From a bacterium (GTDB lineage: Bacteria; Patescibacteriota; Saccharimonadia; Saccharimonadales; HK-STAS-PATE-42), in the NCBI GenBank assembly GCA_029781075.1, contig JAKOXJ010000097.1, forward strand, positions 1 to 7,008: DNA of 7,008 bases, in the 5' to 3' direction. Below the pieces are notes generated by a model. That model did not search any database and was not told where the DNA came from. It saw only the letters and a program-made list of their open reading frames with translations. Shown here in pieces: positions 1 through 5,022 of this stretch. The position numbers and the translations under genes are program-made. Position 1 is the first letter of the stretch. Every line of letters begins with the position of its first letter.

Positions 1-75
1 CAAGAGCTCAACAAGCAAGCAGTTATTGCGGTTGGAATATCAACCTTCCTAGCCCTTCTAATCATCCTCCGCTAA
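1..75 (+). CDS. C-terminal end of an unidentified membrane-anchored protein (partial)
   Basis: Frame 1 is open from the first base to a TAA at 73-75 and encodes 24 residues of a gene that begins before the window. After a polar QELNKQ stretch comes an uninterrupted hydrophobic run (AVIAVGISTFLALLIILR) that ends one basic residue before the stop. That pattern fits a C-terminal transmembrane helix. The stop is followed directly by a strong promoter for rpsO, which supports a real gene end here. The family cannot be identified from so short a piece. No hairpin with a T-run follows the stop, so termination is not visible. Confidence 0.55.
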   Translation, partial: QELNKQAVIAVGISTFLALLIILR

Positions 76-90
76 TTATAAAAAGGGGGA

Positions 91-119
91 TTGTTACCCT
101 GAGCTATATCTGTTATACT
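91..119 (+). promoter_or_regulatory. Extended -10 promoter for rpsO
   Basis: TTGTTA (91-96) and TATACT (114-119) are separated by 17 bases, and a TG one base upstream of the -10 makes it an extended -10. The predicted transcription start is near 126, giving rpsO a leader of about 36 nt. A 5-bp inverted repeat, CTATA (104-108) with TATAG (119-123), brackets the -10, but in such AT-rich sequence it may be chance. This is the best-matched promoter in the window. Confidence 0.75.
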
Positions 120-161
120 ATAGAAGATATTTCAATAATAACTTCAGTGAGTAAGAAATAA

Positions 162-428
162 ATGATCGACCAGAAGAAAAAACAAGACATTATAAAAAAA
201 CATGCCGTCTCAAAAAATGATGTTGGCTCAATCCAGACTCAAGTTGCCGTCTTAACAGAGCGCATCAAAGAGATTACAGCCCACTTAGATAACAATAAGA
301 AGGATAACCATGCCAGACGAGGTCTACTACAGATGGTCGGACAAAGAAAAAGATTCCTCGCCCACCTAAAAAAGACTGACTTTGAGTCCTACGCTGGCCT
401 AATAAAAGATCTCGGCCTAAGAAAATAG
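162..428 (+). CDS. rpsO: 30S ribosomal protein S15
   Basis: S15 is a primary 16S rRNA-binding protein of the small-subunit platform (central domain) and also contacts the large subunit. The 88-residue length matches the family (88-89). The family pattern is present throughout: VGSIQTQVAVLTERI at about 21-35, the DNHARRGLLQMV region at 48-59 corresponding to the conserved DHHSRRGLL loop, and the basic C-terminus ending IKDLGLRK. The usual Thr of the T-G-S motif is Val21. The ATG at 162 gives the expected N-terminus; only a weak GTAAG lies upstream (151-155), so there is no clear Shine-Dalgarno sequence. A promoter about 40 bases upstream drives the gene. Pnp commonly follows rpsO directly, but here an antisense gene intervenes, and the two stop codons touch with no base between them. 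Confidence 0.97.
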   Translation: MIDQKKKQDIIKKHAVSKNDVGSIQTQVAVLTERIKEITAHLDNNKKDNHARRGLLQMVGQRKRFLAHLKKTDFESYAGLIKDLGLRK

Positions 429-438
429 CTACTTAGCC
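414..438. terminator. Weak hairpin across the abutting rpsO and methyltransferase stops
   Basis: GGC(C)TAAG at 414-421 pairs with CTTAGCC at 432-438, giving 7 bp with one bulged C and a 10-base loop that holds both stop codons (426-428 plus strand, 429-431 minus strand). A hairpin shared by two convergent genes could slow or end transcription from either side. Neither strand has a proper U-tract after the stem, so it is not a canonical intrinsic terminator, and the stem may be incidental. Confidence 0.25.
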
Positions 439-1067
439 ACCTTCTTACTGTATCTAACTAAGTAGGGGCTGGTTACTCCGTCCTCCAGGTTATGTCTTAG
501 GGCAGCCTTCAGCCTAACCATTGGATCTATCCGTTTACTCATAGCCTTCCAATCAGATATATAGACAGTCTGTAGATATCTAATTAAATCTCCCCCATCT
601 ATAAACTCAACCAACTCTAAGGTATCATCACGACCCATAACTTCTTCAAGAACAAATCGTTTTATTGGAGTATACGTTTCAACAATATCAATCGTTCCAC
701 CATCATTAGCAAGCCTACCTATACTATCCACTAATCTAGCTACCTCATCAGTAGGTTGATCATATTTTATACTACCATCTGGATTCTTCGGTATCGCCCT
801 TAGATCTCCAAGAACGTTTGCAGCATATATTAGGTCAAATTTTCCTCCTCCGCCATTATATGAACTTACCGGCATCCTGAAAAAATCTACTTTAGACCTA
901 TCAAGACCAAGTCTAATAGCGGCATTATCAAATACTACATCCGCGTTATTACCTTCAATAGAACCCTCCCAAACACCTAAGTCGACACCGACGTACTGAC
1001 TAACCTTTGGATCAGTAATGTGTCCCTCGGCAGGATAGTTCCACGGACCAATTTCTAAAACTCTCAT
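429..1067 (-). CDS. Class I SAM-dependent methyltransferase-like protein
   Basis: The 212-residue product looks like a class I methyltransferase with a Rossmann fold. Motif I is VLEIGPWNYPAEG (residues 3-15), a variant of the E-x-G-x-G loop of the LEIGPGxxP type that binds S-adenosylmethionine. YVGVDLG (25-31) ends the second strand, where D29 would hold the ribose hydroxyls. FDLIYAANVLGDL (78-89) matches the motif IV region, and LANDGGTIDIVE (119-130) resembles the LkpGGxlxixE strand. A basic C-terminal part (about 170-212) may be a substrate-binding extension. The substrate cannot be told from sequence. The gene lies antisense between rpsO and pnp, converging on rpsO and diverging from pnp. 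Its start is ATG at 1067, close to an extended -10, so its leader is only about 4 nt. Codon use seems to lean more to U-ending codons than in pnp, a weak hint of separate origin. Confidence 0.75.
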   Translation of the reverse strand: MRVLEIGPWNYPAEGHITDPKVSQYVGVDLGVWEGSIEGNNADVVFDNAAIRLGLDRSKVDFFRMPVSSYNGGGGKFDLIYAANVLGDLRAIPKNPDGSIKYDQPTDEVARLVDSIGRLANDGGTIDIVETYTPIKRFVLEEVMGRDDTLELVEFIDGGDLIRYLQTVYISDWKAMSKRIDPMVRLKAALRHNLEDGVTSPYLVRYSKKVAK

Positions 1068-1077
1068 TTATACACAT

Positions 1078-1107
1078 ATTATAACATAAACACTATCGTA
1101 AAATCAA
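1078..1107 (-). promoter_or_regulatory. Extended -10 promoter for the methyltransferase gene
   Basis: On the minus strand, TATAAT (1083-1078) is preceded by TGT, a full extended -10. TTGATT (1107-1102) lies 18 bases upstream as a 4/6 match to the -35. The predicted start is near 1071, only about 4 nt before the ATG at 1067, so the transcript would be almost leaderless. The -35 overlaps that of the divergent pnp promoter. Confidence 0.65.
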
Positions 1108-1132
1108 CACTCTACCCCTAATCTGCTATAAT
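1104..1132 (+). promoter_or_regulatory. Extended -10 promoter for pnp
   Basis: TATAAT (1127-1132) is an exact -10 preceded by TGC (extended -10). TCAACA (1104-1109), a 4/6 match to the -35, sits at the ideal 17-base spacing. The predicted start is around 1138-1140, leaving a leader of about 100 nt. It shares bases 1104-1107 with the -35 of the divergent methyltransferase promoter, so polymerase at one may exclude the other. Confidence 0.7.
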
Positions 1133-1137
1133 TAAAA

Positions 1138-1238
1138 GTGAAGTTTAATCGGGTGAATCCGGCTAGAAGACAAGAAGGTATTTGTCATCTATCTCAATTC
1201 CTCGATTAACTCTTAGCTAAATCAACTAAAATCAAAAT
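1138..1238 (+). promoter_or_regulatory. Structured 5' leader of pnp
   Basis: The leader can form two nested helices. The outer one pairs AAG (1141-1143) with CTT (1212-1214) and TTAATCG (1145-1151) with CGATTAA (1203-1209), separated by a T / CT internal loop. Inside it, GACAA (1169-1173) pairs with TTGTC (1182-1186) around an 8-base loop, extended by AGA/TCT (1165-1167 with 1188-1190) past one A-A mismatch. The outer helix begins within about three bases of the predicted mRNA 5' end. E. coli pnp is autoregulated through a leader stem-loop cut by RNase III; a similar role here is inferred. No Shine-Dalgarno sequence precedes the ATG. The same helix sequence recurs in the RNase J leader with its strands swapped. 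Confidence 0.5.
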
Positions 1239-3371
1239 ATGAGCACATTAAACCCCTACAACAAAGAGATAATTAAGCTAGAGACAGAATTCTGCGGCCG
1301 AACACTAACCCTAGAAGTAAACCGTCTAGCTTTTCAATCTAAAGGAGCAGTTACTGTAACCTACGGAGATACCGTCGTTTTAGGTATAGCCAACGTCAAA
1401 GATGAAGTCGCTGAAGGTTTTGACTACTTTCCACTTTCAGTAGACTATGAAGAGCGTATGTACGCTGCCGGAAAAATCTCTGGCTCAAAGTTTATCAAAC
1501 GAGAGGGGAGACCAACCGACGAAGCCATTCTAACTGGAAGACTAATCGATCGCCCAATCAGACCCCTATTTCCTAAAGGTTTTAGAAACGAAACCCAGGT
1601 AGTCGTAACCGTACTAAGTTTAGATCCAGAGCTCGGCGCTGAAACTCCAGCCCTAGTTGCCGCCTCTGCCGCCCTGATGCTGACTGGAGCACCTTTCGAA
1701 GGACCAGTAGCCGGAGTACGCTATGGTATAGATACGAGTGGTAGCCTCATTCGATACCCAGCCAATTCCCAAAAAGAAAACTCACTTTTAGACCTTTTTG
1801 TAGTAGGTACAGAAAGCGCCATTATGATGGTCGAAGCTGGAGCTAAAGAAGTCTCAGAAGAACATATGGCCCAAGCACTTATCGCCGCCCAAGGAGCCAT
1901 CCAGCCAGCTATCCAGATCCAAAAAGATCTTGCTGCCAAGCTCAATATCCAGCCAATGGAATATGATCTAGTTTTACCAACAGAAGAAGTAACTGCACAG
2001 GTTAACCAATTCTTAGAAGGTAAGCTCGGCCAAAACCTCATTTCTGTAAAGAATGAAGAAAGAATCGCCGCCAACTCAGAATTAAAAAAAGAGTTCTCGG
2101 ACTGGCTGAACAAAAAAGTTGATGATCAGGAGATTGAACAATTCGAAAGAACAAATTATTGGGATGCCTTCGACAGTGCGATCAAAAAAGATATCAGAAA
2201 AAGCATTCTAGAGACTGGAACCCGCCCAGATGGCAGAAAATCGACTGACATCAGACCGATCACCGCAGAAGTTGGCGTACTGCCAAGAACTCACGGCTCA
2301 TCAATATTTACTAGAGGCGAAACTCAGGCACTAAATGTCACAACTCTTGCCCCACTAAGTTATTCACAAACCATCGATGGCATGACCGGAGAGCACGAAG
2401 AAAGATTCTTCCATCACTATAATATGCCCGGCTACGCTTCTGGAGAGATCAAAAGAATGGGTGGCACTAACAGGAGAGAGACTGGTCACGGACACCTCGC
2501 TCAACGCGCCAACGAAGCCGTTTTACCATCAGAACAAGAGTTTCCATATGCCATTAGAGTAGTTACCGAAATAACTTCATCAAATGGTTCGACCTCGATG
2601 GCCGCCACCTGTTCTACATGCTTGAGCCTAATGGACGCCGGAGTCCCAATTAAAGCTCCTGTTAGCGGTATCGCCATGGGTCTCATGATGGACGAATCTA
2701 CTGGCAAATACGTCATCTTAAGTGACATTATGGGTCCAGAGGACTTCTCTGGAGACATGGATTTTAAAGTAGCCGGAACACCAAAGGGTATCACGGCCCT
2801 CCAAATGGACATCAAACTAAAAGGCTTAACTCCACAAATCTTAGCCGAAGCCCTTAATCAAGCCAAAGCTGGACGCCTCCATATCCTCCAAGAGATGCTA
2901 AAAACAATCCCTGAGCCTAAGAAAGATTTGAGCCCATATGCCCCTCGAGTAATCTCAATCCAAATTAACCCAGACAAGATCGGCGCAGTTATTGGCAAAG
3001 GCGGCGAAAACATCCAAGCTCTCACCAAAGAAACTAACACCGAAATAGATATTAATGACGACGGAATAATCACCATTGCCTCACCAAATCTTGAAAACAT
3101 CGAGCTAGCTAAAAGTAGAATTCAACAACTAACCGAAGAGCCAGAAATCGGCAAAGAGTACCGAGGTAGGGTAGTAAAAATTATGGAATTCGGCGCCTTC
3201 GTAAACATACTCCCGGGTATCGACGGCCTAGTTCACATTTCCAATCTAAGCCTGGACGGTAGTCGAGTAGAAAAAGTCGAAGACGTAGTGAAAGAAGACC
3301 AAGAAGTAGTAGTAAAAATAATCGACATCGACCAAAAATCCCACAAAATCTCCCTCAAGTTAGTGAAATAA
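1239..3371 (+). CDS. pnp: Polyribonucleotide nucleotidyltransferase (PNPase)
   Basis: PNPase is a trimeric 3'-to-5' phosphorolytic exoribonuclease that uses phosphate to release nucleoside diphosphates and can also add tails. At 710 residues it is full length (about 700 is usual). The order is first RNase PH domain (about 10-145), linking helical domain (about 155-300), second RNase PH domain (about 325-555), KH (about 568-630) and S1 (about 637-710). Landmarks are the FIKREGRP loop (85-92), RRETGHGHLA (412-421), the phosphate-binding SNGSTSMA (448-455), and the acidic cluster EDFSGDMDFKVAGT (501-514) holding catalytic or metal Asp502, Asp506 and Asp508. The KH loop is VIGKGGENI (584-592), and the S1 domain opens with YRGRVVKIMEFGAFV. 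No key residue appears missing. The gene has its own promoter and a structured leader, suggesting independent and perhaps autogenous control rather than cotranscription with rpsO. Confidence 0.98.
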   Translation: MSTLNPYNKEIIKLETEFCGRTLTLEVNRLAFQSKGAVTVTYGDTVVLGIANVKDEVAEGFDYFPLSVDYEERMYAAGKISGSKFIKREGRPTDEAILTGRLIDRPIRPLFPKGFRNETQVVVTVLSLDPELGAETPALVAASAALMLTGAPFEGPVAGVRYGIDTSGSLIRYPANSQKENSLLDLFVVGTESAIMMVEAGAKEVSEEHMAQALIAAQGAIQPAIQIQKDLAAKLNIQPMEYDLVLPTEEVTAQVNQFLEGKLGQNLISVKNEERIAANSELKKEFSDWLNKKVDDQEIEQFERTNYWDAFDSAIKKDIRKSILETGTRPDGRKSTDIRPITAEVGVLPRTHGSSIFTRGETQALNVTTLAPLSYSQTIDGMTGEHEERFFHHYNMPGYASGEIKRMGGTNRRETGHGHLAQRANEAVLPSEQEFPYAIRVVTEITSSNGSTSMAATCSTCLSLMDAGVPIKAPVSGIAMGLMMDESTGKYVILSDIMGPEDFSGDMDFKVAGTPKGITALQMDIKLKGLTPQILAEALNQAKAGRLHILQEMLKTIPEPKKDLSPYAPRVISIQINPDKIGAVIGKGGENIQALTKETNTEIDINDDGIITIASPNLENIELAKSRIQQLTEEPEIGKEYRGRVVKIMEFGAFVNILPGIDGLVHISNLSLDGSRVEKVEDVVKEDQEVVVKIIDIDQKSHKISLKLVK

Positions 3372-3396
3372 AAACATAAGTAATTTACTATCCAAA

Positions 3397-3418
3397 GCAC
3401 TGGTGATACTACTAGTGC
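3397..3418 (+). other. 8-bp hairpin directly before a start codon
   Basis: GCACTGGT (3397-3404) and ACTAGTGC (3411-3418) form an 8-bp stem with one G-U pair and a 6-base loop, GATACT. It lies 25 bases after the pnp stop and ends one base before the ATG at 3420. No T-run follows, so it is not a standard terminator. Possible roles are a 3'-end stabiliser for pnp mRNA, a block on ribosome entry for the next gene, or a DNA operator around a weak -10 (GATACT, 4/6). Which applies cannot be told from sequence. Confidence 0.45.
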
Positions 3419-3419
3419 C

Positions 3420-3707
3420 ATGACTAAAAGATATGAATTCAAGGTCCTCGGAGAGTCCACCCTAGATGATACAACCAAAGGTTGGAAGCACAAATGCGGA
3501 GCAATATTAATGGGGAAGACCGTATTCCTAACAGTTAGAGACGGAGTATCCTCATTATCGGGAAGCGGAGAAGTACAACGTGAGGTTGTCCCATACTGTC
3601 CAACATGCGAACCAAATATCAGGACATATGGAAGTATCTCACCAGACGGAACTATAGATCACCCAAGCTACATCCTTGAGCAAGAGTCACAGCCAGCTTC
3701 TAACTAA
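3420..3707 (+). CDS. Small zinc-ribbon-like hypothetical protein
   Basis: I do not recognise this 95-residue protein. It has one His-x-Cys (H24, C26) and one Cys-x-x-Cys (C60, C63), with a beta-rich stretch between (GAILMGKTVFLTVRDGVSSLSG). That spacing would suit a single His-Cys3 zinc site. No signal peptide or membrane segment is seen; the N-terminus is basic and the C-terminus is polar (EQESQPASN). The gene sits on the same strand between pnp and tsaD, 48 bases after pnp. No good promoter or Shine-Dalgarno sequence is visible, only the hairpin at 3397-3418 and a weak GATACT inside it. It may be read through from pnp. Codon use resembles its neighbours, and the opposite-strand open frame overlapping its start shows no recognisable motif. 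Confidence 0.65.
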   Translation: MTKRYEFKVLGESTLDDTTKGWKHKCGAILMGKTVFLTVRDGVSSLSGSGEVQREVVPYCPTCEPNIRTYGSISPDGTIDHPSYILEQESQPASN

Positions 3708-3714
3708 ATACTAC

Positions 3715-3731
3715 CTCTGTTATAATCAGAG
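3715..3731 (+). promoter_or_regulatory. Extended -10 promoter for tsaD inside an inverted repeat
   Basis: TATAAT (3721-3726) is preceded by TGT (3718-3720), a perfect extended -10. The expected start falls at 3733-3735, on or within two bases of the tsaD ATG, so the mRNA should be leaderless. The -35 position (TTCTAA, 3698-3703) is poor, which an extended -10 can tolerate. The -10 is bracketed by CTCTG (3715-3719) and CAGAG (3727-3731), a perfect 5-bp dyad that might be an operator. Confidence 0.65.
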
Positions 3732-3734
3732 TTA

Positions 3735-4775
3735 ATGAAAATCCTAGGTATCGAAACATCTTGTGATGAGACTTCCGCAGGTATTGTAGAAGATGGTCAT
3801 AAGCTACTCGCAAATATAGTTAGAACTCAAATTGATATCCATAAAGAATATGGTGGGGTAGTCCCAGAAATCGCTGCCAGAAGTCATATCGAAGTCATAT
3901 TACCAGTCGTAAATCAGTCTCTCAAAACAGCTAAACTCGACTGGAAAGAAATTGATGGAATTGCCGTGACTAACGGACCAGGATTACTGGGAAGCTTAAT
4001 GATTGGTACTTTAACGGCCAGAATGTTAGCCCTAATTCATAGAAAGCCAATATACCCAGTTCACCATGTTTTGGGACATATCTATGCCAACTGGCTACTA
4101 GAAGAACAGCCCCAGTTCCCAGTTCTAGCCCTAATAGTTAGCGGAGGCCACACTCATCTTTTTTACCTAGAAAGCCATCTCAAAGTGAAACTCATCGGGA
4201 GAACAACCGATGATGCCGTTGGCGAAGCCTATGATAAGGTCGCCAAGCTTATTGGCCTTCCATACCCTGGTGGCCCAGCAATCGATAAAGCCTACCATCT
4301 AGGAAATCCTGATTTCCTAGACCTCCCAACACCGAAGGGATCAGGAAAGTACGACTTCAGTTTCTCTGGTCTAAAAACAGCCGTACTCAGGAGATCCCAA
4401 GAATTAATAGGAGAAGACTTCAGATTCCCTAGCTGGCAAATTTCCAAGAGACTAACAGAAGAGCAAGTTAATAATATCGCCGCTAGTTTTCAGAAAAAAG
4501 CCGTAGAAATATTAGTAGATACCACCAAAAAAGCATTCGATGAATTCCAACCCAAGAGCGTTATTATCGGCGGGGGAGTCGCCTGCAATGATTATTTACG
4601 AGAAGAGCTCCAAAAAGCCCTCCCAATCAAGCTTAATTACGCCCCAATAGATCTTTGCACCGATAACGGCGCTATGATCGCCGCCCTAGGCTGCTTTATG
4701 CACGAATACTCCAAACCAGTCGACCCAAGAGACATAAAAACCGAACCATCCCTCAAAATTCAGTACCAAGCTTAA
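3735..4775 (+). CDS. tsaD: tRNA N6-threonylcarbamoyladenosine transferase TsaD
   Basis: TsaD moves the threonylcarbamoyl group from threonylcarbamoyl-AMP onto A37 of tRNAs that read ANN codons, working with TsaB and TsaE. Those partners and TsaC are not in this window. The 346-residue length is typical. It has the ASKHA-fold landmarks: ILGIETSCDETS at the start (3-14), HVLGH (111-115) with metal ligands H111 and H115, VSGGHTHL (135-142), DDAVGEAYDKVAKLIGLPYP (159-178), SFSGLKTAV (209-217), GGGVACNDYLRE (279-290) and CTDNGAM (308-314), where D310 is the third metal ligand. All key residues are present. The MKILGIETSCDET start fits the family exactly and coincides with the predicted transcription start, so there is no room for a ribosome-binding site. 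Confidence 0.98.
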   Translation: MKILGIETSCDETSAGIVEDGHKLLANIVRTQIDIHKEYGGVVPEIAARSHIEVILPVVNQSLKTAKLDWKEIDGIAVTNGPGLLGSLMIGTLTARMLALIHRKPIYPVHHVLGHIYANWLLEEQPQFPVLALIVSGGHTHLFYLESHLKVKLIGRTTDDAVGEAYDKVAKLIGLPYPGGPAIDKAYHLGNPDFLDLPTPKGSGKYDFSFSGLKTAVLRRSQELIGEDFRFPSWQISKRLTEEQVNNIAASFQKKAVEILVDTTKKAFDEFQPKSVIIGGGVACNDYLREELQKALPIKLNYAPIDLCTDNGAMIAALGCFMHEYSKPVDPRDIKTEPSLKIQYQA

Positions 4776-4779
4776 GAAC

Positions 4780-4808
4780 TTGTACATTCTGTCTACATTT
4801 GCTATAAT
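4780..4808 (+). promoter_or_regulatory. Extended -10 promoter for the RNase J gene
   Basis: TATAAT (4803-4808) is preceded by TGC (4800-4802), again a full extended -10. TTGTAC (4780-4785) lies at 17-base spacing as a 3/6 match to the -35. The predicted start is about 4814-4816, so the leader before the ATG at 5023 is about 208 nt. The promoter begins only five bases after the tsaD stop. Confidence 0.7.
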
Positions 4809-4814
4809 CTAAGT

Positions 4815-5022
4815 TGCTAATAAACAAATCTCTTTTCTAATTACACCCCACAAGAACAGAAGAAGAATAGTCGCGATCCGTCCTTATTAAGGTAGATATA
4901 AACTTAATAACGATCAATTACGATTATTAACTCTTAAACAAAATTAGAGAAATACGCAAAAAGTTTAGTAATCGTTTAACCAAGACGCGTATAAACTCAC
5001 ACATTATTTAACAAATAAACTA
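4815..5022 (+). promoter_or_regulatory. Long structured 5' leader of the RNase J gene
   Basis: The leader of about 208 nt has no ATG and carries three inverted repeats. H1 pairs TTATTAAG (4884-4891) with CTTAATAA (4903-4910). H2 pairs TTAATAA (4904-4910) with TTATTAA (4924-4930). H3 pairs ACGATTATTAA (4920-4930) with TTAGTAATCGT (4965-4975) with one G-U, extended by CTT/AAG (4933-4935 with 4961-4963) past a CT/T internal loop. H2 shares bases with both H1 and H3, so it excludes them, while H1 and H3 can coexist. None has a following U-tract. I recognise no known riboswitch; E. coli RNase E is autoregulated through a long leader, which is the nearest parallel. No Shine-Dalgarno sequence precedes the start. 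Confidence 0.5.

Noticed and set aside
126..161. S15 autoregulatory pseudoknot or three-way junction in the rpsO leader
   Set aside because: The predicted leader is only about 36 nt and shows no stem that would mimic the S15 rRNA site.
1153..1209. GTG-started 18-codon upstream open frame in the pnp leader
   Set aside because: It has no ribosome-binding site, no recognisable leader-peptide pattern, and its stop lies in the helix. Short open frames of this size are expected by chance.
1721..2113. Minus-strand 130-codon open frame inside pnp
   Set aside because: It lies wholly inside an intact, strongly conserved gene and its product has no recognisable motif. The same applies to the minus-strand frames at 2501-2815 and 2858-3100.
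3233..3493. Minus-strand 86-codon open frame across the pnp end and the small gene start
   Set aside because: It spans two plus-strand genes and the hairpin, lacks promoter and start signals, and its hydrophobic, Ser/Thr-rich product looks like a complement-strand translation.
4884..4975. RNase J leader hairpins as an intrinsic terminator for tsaD
   Set aside because: The stems are AT-rich and none is followed by a T-run; they also lie downstream of the RNase J promoter.
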